NCBI GenBank assembly: GCA_021786195.1
Contig: JAJYNS010000118.1
Coordinates: 62,725-101,854, forward strand
DNA length: 39,130 nucleotides
Reading direction: 5' to 3'
Origin: Actinomycetes bacterium
GTDB lineage: Bacteria > Actinomycetota > Acidimicrobiia > Acidimicrobiales > Bog-793
In this document: positions 23,562 through 31,483 of the stretch, one piece after another
How positions within the stretch are numbered: position 1 is the first letter of the stretch
Layout of the letters: every line of letters starts with the position of its first letter
Notes under the pieces: generated by a model
Told to the model about the DNA's origin: nothing
Databases searched by the model: none
Seen by the model: only the letters and a program-made list of their open reading frames with translations
Made by a program: the position numbers and the translations under genes

Positions 23562-24935
23562 ATGGCGGCTGGCACGGGGGCGATCCGGGGCGTGGTGCTC
23601 GCCATCGTGCTCGCGGGCGGCAGGGGCCGCCGCCTCGAGCCGCTGACCGCGGACCGAGCCAAGCCGGCGGTCCCCTTCGGCGGGGCCTACCGCATCGTCG
23701 ACTTCGTCCTTTCCAACCTCGTCAACGCGAACTTCCGCAAGATCGTCGTCCTCACCCAGTACAAGAGCCACAGCCTCGACCGCCACATCAGCCAGACGTG
23801 GCGCCTGTCGCCACAGCTCGGCAACTACGTTGCGACGGTCCCCGCGCAGATGCGCCGGGGCGCACGGTGGTTCGCGGGGTCGGCCGACGCCATCTACCAG
23901 AACCTCAACCTCCTCCGGGACGAGCGCCCCGAGCACGTGCTCGTCTTCGGTGCCGACCACGTCTACCGGATGGACCCCCGCCAGCTGCTCGAGGAGCACA
24001 CCGCCTCGGGCGCCGGCGTCACGGTCTGCGGGCTGCCGGTGCGCCGGGAGGAGGCGAGCGCGTTCGGCGTCATCGACTCGGACGAGAGCGGCCGGGTGCG
24101 CGCCTTCCTCGAGAAGCCGAGCGACCCGCCCCCGATGCCGGACGACCCGGCACGCTGCTTTGCGTCGATGGGCAACTACGCCTTTCGCGCCGACGTGCTC
24201 GTCGACGCGGTGACCGCGGACGCCGAGGACGAGACGAGCAGCCACGACATCGGTGGCGACATCATCCCGAGGCTCGTCGCGGAGGGGGCGGCGCGCGTGT
24301 ACGACTTCCGCCGCAACGAGGTGCCCGGGGTCGGGGAGCGTGAGCGGGCTTACTGGCGCGACATCGGGACCCTCGACTCCTACTACGACGCCCACACGGA
24401 CCTCGTCTCGGTCGAGCCGGTGTTCAACCTCTACAACGCCGAGTGGCCGATCCTCAGCTGGCACCCGCCGCTCCCTCCCGCGAAGTTCGTCCTCGACGAG
24501 GAGACCCGCCGCGGCCACGCCCTGGACTCGCTCGTCAGTCCCGGCGTGATCGTCTCAGGCGGGACCGTACGCCGCTCCGTCCTCTCCTTCGGGGTCCGCG
24601 TCGAGGCCCGGGCGCTCGTCGAGGGCGCGGTCCTGCTCGACGGCGTCGAGGTGGGCGAGGGCGCGGTCGTGCGCAACTGCATCATCGACAAGGACGTGCT
24701 CGTCCCGCCGGGCGCGGAGATCGGCGTCGACCCCGAGGCAGACCGTGCCCGTTTCGCGATGTCCGCCGCGGGGATCGCCGTCGTCGCCAAGCGCCAGGTG
24801 ATCCCCCCAGCCGACCGCCCCGCCCGTTCGACCCCTGCCGGCGACGTCCCCACGCCCGCCGGCTCCCCCCCGGCCGGCGGAGGCGAGGCGCGCCCCAGCG
24901 GCCCGGCGGCCGACGAGCCGCGGCGCGGCGCGTGA
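23562..24935 (+). CDS. glgC: Glucose-1-phosphate adenylyltransferase (ADP-glucose pyrophosphorylase)
   Basis: Makes ADP-glucose from ATP and glucose-1-phosphate, the first committed step of glycogen and maltose-1-phosphate synthesis. 457 aa. N-terminal catalytic signature [30 protein letters not shown], substrate motifs [26 protein letters not shown] and [15 protein letters not shown], and C-terminal beta-helix [40 protein letters not shown]. The last 50 residues are a Pro/Ala/Gly-rich tail beyond the usual family end. ATG 23562 is chosen; in-frame GTGs at 23592 and 23595 lie closer to the usual N-terminus (VLAIVLAGG). The stop overlaps the glycogen synthase start. Confidence 0.95.
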   Translation: MAAGTGAIRGVVLAIVLAGGRGRRLEPLTADRAKPAVPFGGAYRIVDFVLSNLVNANFRKIVVLTQYKSHSLDRHISQTWRLSPQLGNYVATVPAQMRRGARWFAGSADAIYQNLNLLRDERPEHVLVFGADHVYRMDPRQLLEEHTASGAGVTVCGLPVRREEASAFGVIDSDESGRVRAFLEKPSDPPPMPDDPARCFASMGNYAFRADVLVDAVTADAEDETSSHDIGGDIIPRLVAEGAARVYDFRRNEVPGVGERERAYWRDIGTLDSYYDAHTDLVSVEPVFNLYNAEWPILSWHPPLPPAKFVLDEETRRGHALDSLVSPGVIVSGGTVRRSVLSFGVRVEARALVEGAVLLDGVEVGEGAVVRNCIIDKDVLVPPGAEIGVDPEADRARFAMSAAGIAVVAKRQVIPPADRPARSTPAGDVPTPAGSPPAGGGEARPSGPAADEPRRGA

Positions 24936-26167
24936 AGGTCGCCCTGCTCACGAGGGAGTTCCCCCCGGAGATCTACGGAGGGGCCGGGGTGCACGTGGCC
25001 GCGCTCGCCGAGGCGCTCGACGAGCTCGCCGACGTCGCCGTGCACTGCTTCGGCAGCCCTCGGAGCTCGCCGCTCGTCGCCGGAACCTACGAGCCCTGGG
25101 AGCGGCTGACGGGGCGCTCCCCCGACCCGCTCGGCGGCGTGCTCGGCGTGCTCTCGGTCGACCTCGCGATGGCGGGCGCCGTCGCCGGTGCCGACGTCTG
25201 CCACTCGCACACCTGGTACGCCAACCTCGCCGGGCACCTCGCCAGGCTCGGCCACGGGATCCCTCACGTCGCGACGACGCACAGCCTCGAGCCGCTGAGG
25301 CCCTGGAAGGCCGAGCAGCTCGGGGGTGGCTACGCCTTGTCCTCCTGGTGCGAGCGCGTCGCCCTCGAGGGCGCCGATGCCGTGATCGCCGTCTCCAAGG
25401 CGATGCGGGCCGACGTCCTCTCCTGCTACCCGGCGATCGACCCCGCACGGGTCGAGGTGATCCACAACGGCATCGACACCGCCCGTTGGCGCCCCGACCG
25501 GCAGACTGACGTCCTCGAGCGGCACGGGCTCGACCCCTCGCGCCCGCTCGTCGTCTTCGTCGGCCGGGTCACCCGGCAGAAGGGGCTCGCCCACCTGCTG
25601 AGGGCTGCGCCGATGATCGACGGAGGCGCCCAGCTCGCCGTCTGCGCCGGAGCCGCCGACACCGAGGCGATCGCCACCGAGACCCGCCTCCTCGCGGACG
25701 TCGCGCGCCGGCGGCAGGGAGGGCTGTGCTGGATCGACGGGATGCTGCCCCAGCGGGAGGTCGCCCAGCTGCTCTCCCACGCCACCTGCTTCGTCTGCCC
25801 TTCGATCTACGAGCCCTTCGGCCTCGTCAACCTCGAGGCGATGGCCTGCGGGGCGGCCGTCGTGGCGAGCGCCGTCGGGGGGATCCCGGAGATCGTCGTC
25901 GACGGCGAGACCGGCCGGCTCGTCCCCGTCGAGCTCGAGCCGGGGGGCGAGCCCCGATCACCGGAGCGCTTCTCCGCCGACCTCGCCGAGGCGGTCAACT
26001 CCCTCGTCGAGGACCCCTCCCGGGCGCGGCAGATGGGCCTCGCCGGGCGCCGGCGCGCCGAGGAGCTGTTCTCCTGGCGAGCCGTGGCCTCGCGCACCCT
26101 CGAGTGTTACGAGCGGGTCACCGGGTCCGGCTGGCAACGGGCGGCAGGCGACGGTCGAGCCAGGTGA
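24932..26167 (+). CDS. glgA: Actinobacterial glycogen synthase / maltose-1-phosphate synthase (GT4)
   Basis: 411-aa GT-B glycosyltransferase using ADP-glucose. In Mycobacterium the homologue (GlgM/GlgA, Rv1212c) makes maltose-1-phosphate for the GlgE pathway as well as extending glucan. N-terminus [25 protein letters not shown] contains the conserved E(Y/I)PP..GG element; [18 protein letters not shown] and [34 protein letters not shown] form the C-terminal nucleotide-sugar site. GTG start overlaps the glgC stop (GTGA), so both enzymes are made together. Its 3' end overlaps the convergent MFS gene by 210 bases. Confidence 0.92.
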   Translation: MKVALLTREFPPEIYGGAGVHVAALAEALDELADVAVHCFGSPRSSPLVAGTYEPWERLTGRSPDPLGGVLGVLSVDLAMAGAVAGADVCHSHTWYANLAGHLARLGHGIPHVATTHSLEPLRPWKAEQLGGGYALSSWCERVALEGADAVIAVSKAMRADVLSCYPAIDPARVEVIHNGIDTARWRPDRQTDVLERHGLDPSRPLVVFVGRVTRQKGLAHLLRAAPMIDGGAQLAVCAGAADTEAIATETRLLADVARRRQGGLCWIDGMLPQREVAQLLSHATCFVCPSIYEPFGLVNLEAMACGAAVVASAVGGIPEIVVDGETGRLVPVELEPGGEPRSPERFSADLAEAVNSLVEDPSRARQMGLAGRRRAEELFSWRAVASRTLECYERVTGSGWQRAAGDGRAR

Positions 26168-27532
26168 GCGCGAGGCGCTCGCAGCGCCGGGCGGCGGCTG
26201 CGAGCCCTTCCGGGGGGCGTGCAGCCGGCGGCGCGACCGGGCGATCGCGCGCAGCGGGAGGGCCATCAGCGCGAGGGCGCCGAGCTGGGCCGATCCGGCC
26301 ACCTCGAACGTCGCGCGGGTCCCGAGCCGTGCCGTGAGCGCACCACCGGCCAGCGCGCCGAGCGGGATGATGCCCGTGACGAACATCCGCACGGCGTTGT
26401 TCACCAGACCGAAGCGCTCCGTGGGGATGAGCCGCTGGCGGAGCGAGAGCGACGCGACCTGGCCGAGGGAGGTCGACGCCGCCTCGAGCACGAGCGCCGC
26501 TCCGGCGAGGACCACGGCGTCGGTCGAGCCGAGCAGAAGGTAGCCGCACGCGGCGCCGAGGCCGGCGACGACCAGCGTCCAGTACGGCCCGAGCCGGCCG
26601 TGGGCCGCCTGGGCGAGCAGGCTTGCGCCCACGTCGCCAACGGCGGCGATGGTGAGCAGCAGGCCGTAGCCGAGGCTGCCCAGGTGCAGCGCGTGCGTGC
26701 CGTAGATGACGAGCACCGCCATCACCATCGCCTGGCAGAAGGCGAAGCTCGCCACTGTCGCCGTGAGGGCCCGGAGCTGGCGGCTCCGGAACAGGAAGGC
26801 GAGGCCCGAGCGGACGTCGTCGAGGACGCCGTGCAGCTCGGCGCCGGCGGCCCCGTCCACCCCGCCCTGCCCGTCCAGACGACCTGCCGGGCCAGAGTCC
26901 GGCCGGTCCTCCGCCTGCCGGGCGCCCGCGGGCGGCCGCGGCGGGACGGCCGCCCGGCGGAGGAACGCCGCGACCACGTAGGCGGCGGCGTCGGCGAGGA
27001 AGGGGAAGGCGCTTGCGAGCGAGTAGCAGAACCCGCCGACGGCCGGCCCCGCGAACTGCGTCCCCGCAGTCTGCGCGGCGTTGACCTGGCCGTTGAAGCG
27101 GTTGAAGTCGGTTTCGTCGGCGAGTAGGGGCACGAGCGACTGGCTGACGGCGAAGTCGACCGTCTCCCCGGCGCCGACGAGGAAGCTACCCGCGTACATC
27201 TCCCAGATCGTGATCCGCCCCGTCGCCGCCCCGAGCGCCACGGCGGCGACGACGACGGCACGCAGCAGGTCGACCGAGAGGACGAGGAGGCCCTGCTCGA
27301 CCCGGTCGGCGAGCACGCCTCCGGGGAGGGCGACGACGAGCCAGGGCAGCTGGCCGGCGACGACGAGCCCCGAGATGAGCAGCGCCGAGGACGTGACGTG
27401 GACTGCGAGCAGCGGGAAGCCGACGAGGACGAGGCCGTCGCCGATGGAGGCAACGCCGCTGCCCGCGACGAGCAGCCGCAGGCGGGTCCGGCGCCGCACG
27501 TGCCGGCCGCCGGAGAAGGCCAGCCCTCTCAT
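25958..27532 (-). CDS. MFS transporter (MFS_3/enterobactin-exporter-like, 12-TM)
   Basis: 524 aa from ATG 27532, preceded by GGGGAGAGGGG. LRLLVAGSGVASIGDGLVLVGFPLLAVHVTSSALLISGLVVAGQLPWLVVALPGGVLADRV is TM1-TM2 with the loop motif G.LADR; further helices follow, interrupted by a Gly/Asp/Pro-rich cytoplasmic loop (about residues 205-240) between the two six-helix halves. The pattern fits the MFS_3/EntS-like exporter group; substrate unknown. TM12 ends near SAQLGALALMALPLRAIARSRRR; about 90 more residues of Pro/Gly-rich sequence follow, of which about 70 are encoded antisense to the 3' end of glgA, so the natural stop may have been lost. Confidence 0.82.
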   Translation of the reverse strand: MRGLAFSGGRHVRRRTRLRLLVAGSGVASIGDGLVLVGFPLLAVHVTSSALLISGLVVAGQLPWLVVALPGGVLADRVEQGLLVLSVDLLRAVVVAAVALGAATGRITIWEMYAGSFLVGAGETVDFAVSQSLVPLLADETDFNRFNGQVNAAQTAGTQFAGPAVGGFCYSLASAFPFLADAAAYVVAAFLRRAAVPPRPPAGARQAEDRPDSGPAGRLDGQGGVDGAAGAELHGVLDDVRSGLAFLFRSRQLRALTATVASFAFCQAMVMAVLVIYGTHALHLGSLGYGLLLTIAAVGDVGASLLAQAAHGRLGPYWTLVVAGLGAACGYLLLGSTDAVVLAGAALVLEAASTSLGQVASLSLRQRLIPTERFGLVNNAVRMFVTGIIPLGALAGGALTARLGTRATFEVAGSAQLGALALMALPLRAIARSRRRLHAPRKGSQPPPGAASASRSPGSTVACRPLPAGPGDPLVTLEGARGHGSPGEQLLGAPAPGEAHLPRPGGVLDEGVDRLGEVGGEALR

Positions 27533-27641
27533 CCCCTCTCCCCGCTCACCACCGCTCCTCACCGGCTGCCGCCCGCGGCTCGGGCGCCTGGACGGCGCCG
27601 CACACGTTAAATCGCGCCTCGCCTCCTGCCGTTGGAGATGG

Positions 27642-27673
27642 CACGGCCGGCCGGCGTTCGCCGGCCGGCCGTG
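27642..27673. repeat. 15-bp perfect inverted repeat with 2-base centre
   Basis: CACGGCCGGCCGGCG / TT / CGCCGGCCGGCCGTG; built from GGCC units. As RNA it forms a very stable hairpin (14 bp with GUUC loop). No T-run follows on either strand; could be a terminator-like barrier or an operator between the divergent MFS and GGDEF-EAL genes. Confidence 0.75.
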
Positions 27674-27743
27674 TCCACAGCACGGAGGGGGACGCCCCAT
27701 CAACCACGCCCAGGTCTCCTACACCCGAACGTGTGGGACGTCA

Positions 27744-27794
27744 CCCTCGCTCCGGAACGAAGTGAGGGCCTGTCTTGGGGCGGGCCCTCACTTC
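27744..27794 (+). promoter_or_regulatory. Attenuator-like pair of competing hairpins
   Basis: The strand 27758-27770 can pair upstream with 27744-27754 (CCCTCGCTCCG, closing on GAA; one mismatch and one G-U) or downstream with 27783-27794 (12 perfect base pairs: GAAGTGAGGGCC with GGCCCTCACTTC, 12-base loop). Only one can form at a time, the arrangement used by attenuators and riboswitches. No ligand class is assigned. Confidence 0.45.
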
Positions 27795-28005
27795 CACTGG
27801 ACATTGGCCGTCACGGATCACCTCCTCTCTTTGGCCGGGGACCGGGAGAGCAGGCGAGCGCGGCACATGCCCGCAGCTCGCAGGCGGCGCGCGGCCGGCC
27901 GTCGGCGCCGCGCGCGAGGAACGCCGCATCGGGGCCTCATGCTAGGTCCCGGCACGGCGTTCGCAACAGGAGTCACTCCAGCAACACTGTCACCAGCCCT
28001 TCGCC

Positions 28006-30633
28006 ATGCCTGAGGCCGCCGCGGTTGTGCCGGCTCGCCTCGCCGGGGTTCCTCGCGCCGCCTGGCTGTGGGGCCTGAGCGGCGCGCTCGCACTGGTCGC
28101 CTGGGTGTGCTGGGAGCTCGCGCTCGTCCACTACCGGCAGCTGCCCACGCCGCTCCGGCTGCCCTGGCCGGTGCTCGTCGCAACATTCGCCCTCGGTCAC
28201 GCCGCGGAGGTGCGCTTCCAGTACCACCGCCACTACCACTCGCTCGACCTCACCGACGCGTCCCTGCTCGCGGCGATCGTGTTCCTCGCGCCCGGCTACA
28301 CGCTCCTGAGCGTGGCGCTCGGGACGATCCTCTGGTCACTGATCGACCGCAGATCCGCGCTCAAGGTCGCGATCAACCCCGTGGTCCATGCGCTGTCGGC
28401 CACCGTCGCGATTCTCGTCTACCACGCGGCCCTGGCCGGGGCCTCGCCCATGTCCGCCCAAGGTGCCGCGGCCGCCGTCGCGGCCCTCCTCGCGAGCGAG
28501 CTGACCGGCAACGCGGCGGTGCGCGCCGCGATCGCCCTGTCGGGCGGGCCGTTCTCCCCGATGGTGCTCGCGGTGAACGCCGTCGCGCTGCTGCCGACCG
28601 TCGTCGTCGACGCCGTCGTCGGCCTGACCTCGGTCCACCTGCTCTGGGGCGGCCTCGGCGGCGGCCTGCTCTTCCTCGCCGGGGCCGGCATCACCGGCTA
28701 CACCTACAGCGCCTACGGGCGCGTGAAGACCCGCTACACGACGCTCGACGAGCTCTACCAGTTCGAGCGCGGTCTCGCCGGCGTGATCGAGCCGGAGCGG
28801 GTCATCACCACCGTGCTCGAGAAGGCCCTGGGCCTGCTCAACGCCGAGGTCGTCCAGCTCGTCGAGCCCGGGCCGATCACCACGATCACCCACACGCTGA
28901 GGGCCGAGCAGACCCGCACGACCGTCGAGGCCCGAGCCCACCCGCTCGCGAAGTTGGTCCTCGGTGAGGACGCCTTCGTCCTCGCCCGCCGCCAGACGCA
29001 CGACCGCCGGCTCCGCAGCGCGCTCGCTGGCCTGGGCTTTCGCGACGCGATCGCCTACCGGCTCCCCTCCGACGCCGACGACGAGGTCAAGGTCCTCGTC
29101 GTCGCGGACCGCCGAGGCGGCGACAACGTCACCTTCCACCGAGACGACCTCGAGCTCGTCGAGGCGATCGCGACGCCAACGGCGATGGCGCTGCGCAGCT
29201 CGGGCCTGCTCGAGCAGCTTCGCGCCGAGATCGCGACGAAGGAGTACCAGGCCTCCCACGACGCCCTCACCGGCCTCGCCAACCGGCGGCTGTTCACCGC
29301 CGAGGTCGACCGAGCGCTCGACCAGCGCGGCGAGCAGGCCCTCGTCGGCCTGATGATCATCGACCTCGACGGCTTCAAGACCCTGAACGACTCCCTCGGC
29401 CACGAGGCCGGCGACCTCTTCCTGCAGCACCTCGGCCAGAGCCTGAAGTCGGTCGTCGAGGGCCGCGGCGTCGTCGGACGCCTCGGCGGCGACGAGTTCG
29501 CGGCCGTCGTCACCAGGGCCGAGGACCCTGCCGAGATCGTCTCGATCGCCAACAACCTGAGCCTGGCTGCCCAGACCCCGGTCGCGATCGCCGACACCTC
29601 GGTGTCGCTCGGGGCGAGCATCGGCGTGAGCATCGCGCCCACGCACTCCGACGACCGCTTCACCCTGATGCGCCAGGCGGACCTCGCGATGTACCGTGCC
29701 AAGCAGCTCGGCGGCGGCGTCGCGGTGCACGACGACGCGAGCTCGGGCCAGATCGACCGGCCGTCGCTCGTCGCCGCGATCCGAGAGGCGATCCGAGCGA
29801 CGAGCCTGGACCTCCACTACCAGCCGAAGGTCCGCTTCGACACCGGCGAGGTCGTGGGCGTCGAGGCGCTGCTGCGCTGGACGCACCCCCGCTACGGCGC
29901 CATCGACCCCGAGCAGTTCATCCCGGTCGCCGAGAGCTCCGGCCTGATCCGCCCGCTCACGCGCTGGGTCCTCGACGCCGTGATGACCCAGTGCGCCGCG
30001 TGGCGCCGCGAGGGCCTCGAGCTCAACGCCGCGGTCAACCTCTCCCCGGTCCAGCTGGACGACCCGACGATCGTCACCGACGTGCGCCAGCTGCTCGAGG
30101 CGCACGACCTGCCGCCCTCGCTGCTCACCCTCGAGATCACCGAGTCGCGCGCGCTCACCGGCCCGCTCGGCGACCAGCACGTCCTCGAGCCGCTCGCCGA
30201 GCTCGGCGTCCGGCTCTCCATCGACGACTTCGGGGTCGGGACCTCGTCGCTCGCCCGCGTCAAGCACCTTCCGGTGCGCGAGGTGAAGATCGACAAGTCC
30301 TTCATCGTCGGGCTCGCGGCGGGAGGCACCGACGACGCGATCGTCAGCTCGGTCATCGCCCTCGTCCACCGCCTCGGGCTCGAGGTCGTCGCCGAGGGGG
30401 TCGAGTCGCAGGCGACCTACCGCCGGCTCGCCTCGCTCGGCTGCGACATCGCCCAGGGCTTTCTCATCTCGGCGCCCCTCCACCCCGCCGAGCTGGCCCT
30501 CTGGGCGCTGAGCCGCCGGCAGCAGGTCGCCTCCGGAGCGTTCGTCTCGTCGGGGACCTGCGAGCTCGACGCGCTCGGCCGGCCGGGCGAGGGCGTCGGC
30601 GCGGCCGCGAGGGGGCCGACGCCGGCCACCTGA
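28006..30633 (+). CDS. Membrane-bound GGDEF-EAL cyclic-di-GMP enzyme with GAF-like domain
   Basis: 875 aa. Residues 20-235 form six or seven membrane helices (LWGLSGALALVAWVCWEL ... LLFLAGAGITGYTYSAYG), a sensory region of MASE type that I cannot name. A GAF-like domain follows (about 250-400: FERGLAGVIEPERVITTVLEKALGLLNAEVVQLVEPG), then GGDEF (about 415-570) with intact GGDEF at 494-498, then EAL (about 590-835) with EALLRW at 620, NLSP, EITES, SIDDFG, KIDKSF and VAEGVES all present. Both c-di-GMP synthesis and breakdown are possible; no RxxD inhibitory site precedes GGDEF. ATG 28006 has no ribosome-binding site; GTG 28027, with GAGG 11 bases upstream, is the alternative. Likely links a membrane signal to the motility decision. 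Confidence 0.93.
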   Translation: MPEAAAVVPARLAGVPRAAWLWGLSGALALVAWVCWELALVHYRQLPTPLRLPWPVLVATFALGHAAEVRFQYHRHYHSLDLTDASLLAAIVFLAPGYTLLSVALGTILWSLIDRRSALKVAINPVVHALSATVAILVYHAALAGASPMSAQGAAAAVAALLASELTGNAAVRAAIALSGGPFSPMVLAVNAVALLPTVVVDAVVGLTSVHLLWGGLGGGLLFLAGAGITGYTYSAYGRVKTRYTTLDELYQFERGLAGVIEPERVITTVLEKALGLLNAEVVQLVEPGPITTITHTLRAEQTRTTVEARAHPLAKLVLGEDAFVLARRQTHDRRLRSALAGLGFRDAIAYRLPSDADDEVKVLVVADRRGGDNVTFHRDDLELVEAIATPTAMALRSSGLLEQLRAEIATKEYQASHDALTGLANRRLFTAEVDRALDQRGEQALVGLMIIDLDGFKTLNDSLGHEAGDLFLQHLGQSLKSVVEGRGVVGRLGGDEFAAVVTRAEDPAEIVSIANNLSLAAQTPVAIADTSVSLGASIGVSIAPTHSDDRFTLMRQADLAMYRAKQLGGGVAVHDDASSGQIDRPSLVAAIREAIRATSLDLHYQPKVRFDTGEVVGVEALLRWTHPRYGAIDPEQFIPVAESSGLIRPLTRWVLDAVMTQCAAWRREGLELNAAVNLSPVQLDDPTIVTDVRQLLEAHDLPPSLLTLEITESRALTGPLGDQHVLEPLAELGVRLSIDDFGVGTSSLARVKHLPVREVKIDKSFIVGLAAGGTDDAIVSSVIALVHRLGLEVVAEGVESQATYRRLASLGCDIAQGFLISAPLHPAELALWALSRRQQVASGAFVSSGTCELDALGRPGEGVGAAARGPTPAT

Positions 30634-30636
30634 GCC

Positions 30637-31263
30637 TCAGCGCACGCCCGAGGGACGGAACTGCAGGCTGACGCGCGCGCCGACGGGCCGGGCGGTCTTC
30701 GGCACGGAGTGATCGAAGCTGCGCTGGCAGGACCCTCCCATGACGAGGAGGTCGCCGCTCGCGAGCTCGTAGCGCCGGGCCCGACCGCCGCCGCGGGGGC
30801 GCAGCGCCAGCGTCCGGGTCGCGCCGAGCGAGACGATGGCGACGACGGTGTCCTGGGTCGCCCCCCGGCCGATGCGGTCCCCGTGCCAGGCGACGCTGTC
30901 GCCGCCGTCGCGGTAGAGGGCGAGCCCACAGGTGTCGAAGCCCCCTCCGGCCTCGGCTCGGTAGCCGGCGTCGAGCGACGCCCGCACCTCCTCGAGGGCG
31001 GGGTGGGGAAGCGCCTCGCCTTCTTCATAGAAGCAGGTGAGGCGGGGCACCTCGACGAACCGGTCGTACATCCACCGCCGTTCGGCACGCCAGGGCACGA
31101 CCTCGAGCAGCGCCTCGAGCAGCTCGGCACCTCCCTCCAGCCGCAAATGGCGGTGCTCTACCCAGGCGCCTGAGCCGAGACCGATGCGCGTCGGCGGCGG
31201 AGCCGCGCGCCGCGGCCCGATCCGGCCTGCTCGGTCGAGGAGGCTCCCCTGGCACGCGATCAC
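30637..31263 (-). CDS. alkB: AlkB-like 2-oxoglutarate/Fe(II) dioxygenase
   Basis: Oxidative DNA/RNA dealkylation repair enzyme. 208 aa. Iron ligands His127 and Asp129 in SVAWHGDRIG and His185 in FDHSVPK; the 2-oxoglutarate-binding arginines Arg197 and Arg203 in GARVSLQFR; TCGLALYRDGGDSVAWH is the usual pre-core strand pattern (N.YR.G.D.IGWH in the family). The nucleotide-recognition lid reads WMYDRFVEVPRLTCFY. The GTG start at 31263 lies 8 bases after TAGGAT (31277-31272), a leaderless-type arrangement, and 24 bases from a LexA-type box at 31287-31300. It converges on the GGDEF-EAL gene with 3 bases between stops. Confidence 0.9.
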   Translation of the reverse strand: MIACQGSLLDRAGRIGPRRAAPPPTRIGLGSGAWVEHRHLRLEGGAELLEALLEVVPWRAERRWMYDRFVEVPRLTCFYEEGEALPHPALEEVRASLDAGYRAEAGGGFDTCGLALYRDGGDSVAWHGDRIGRGATQDTVVAIVSLGATRTLALRPRGGGRARRYELASGDLLVMGGSCQRSFDHSVPKTARPVGARVSLQFRPSGVR

Positions 31264-31286
31264 GCAGAGGCATCCTAGCGCTCACC

Positions 31287-31300
31287 AGAACAGATGTTCG
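31287..31300 (-). promoter_or_regulatory. LexA (SOS) box candidate upstream of alkB
   Basis: GAACAGATGTTC at 31288-31299, flanked to give AGAACAGATGTTCG: a perfect GAAC-N4-GTTC dyad that fits the Gram-positive/actinobacterial SOS consensus CGAACRNRYGTTCG except for its first base. It lies at the -35 position of the TAGGAT -10 in front of alkB, where LexA binding would block transcription. Confidence 0.65.
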
Positions 31301-31442
31301 TCACCGCGGCGCCCTCGCGTCGCTGCGCGGCTGGGGAGCGACCGAGCGTGGCCGAGCTCTCCCTGCGTGGTAGCCAGGGCGCACTTCGCGCGAGGAAAAG
31401 GGGGCCGAGACGCCGTTCGACCTGTCCAGGCCTGGGGCCGGT

Positions 31443-31451
31443 TGGTATAAC
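31443..31451 (+). promoter_or_regulatory. Extended -10 promoter of the FtsH-like gene
   Basis: TGGTATAAC matches the extended -10 form TGnTATAAT except for the last base, in DNA where such AT-rich words are rare. Start of transcription would fall near 31458, leaving a leader of about 26 bases that contains AAGGAG before GTG 31484. Confidence 0.6.
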
Positions 31452-31483
31452 GGGCACCGTCCTCCAGCGACAAGGAGCCGGAA

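Larger units (their letters stand above)
27533..28005 (+). promoter_or_regulatory. 473-bp hairpin-rich leader upstream of the GGDEF-EAL gene
   Basis: No convincing gene. It holds a 15-bp perfect dyad (27642-27673), a 7-bp hairpin (27718-27737), two mutually exclusive hairpins sharing one strand (27744-27768 and 27759-27794), and a 9-bp stem with 11-base loop (27887-27915). TAAA-N16-GCCG at 27608-27631 resembles the first half of a sigma-28 promoter only. The length and the ordered hairpins suggest a long structured 5' leader. Confidence 0.5.

Noticed and set aside
27608-27635. Second sigma-28 promoter, TAAA-N16-GCCGTTGG
   Set aside because: Only TAAA and GCCG match; the remaining -10 bases do not, and GCCG is common in this DNA.
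27705-27794. c-di-GMP-I (GEMM) riboswitch
   Set aside because: The outline of the first stem is similar and the downstream gene is a GGDEF-EAL protein, but the conserved GCAAACC and GACGCAAAGCC bases are not present and the tetraloop/receptor pair cannot be placed.
27632-28078. 148-codon plus-strand open frame in the leader of the GGDEF-EAL gene
   Set aside because: Translation is Arg/Ser/Pro-rich without domains, it crosses all the hairpins, and it overlaps the start of the real gene.
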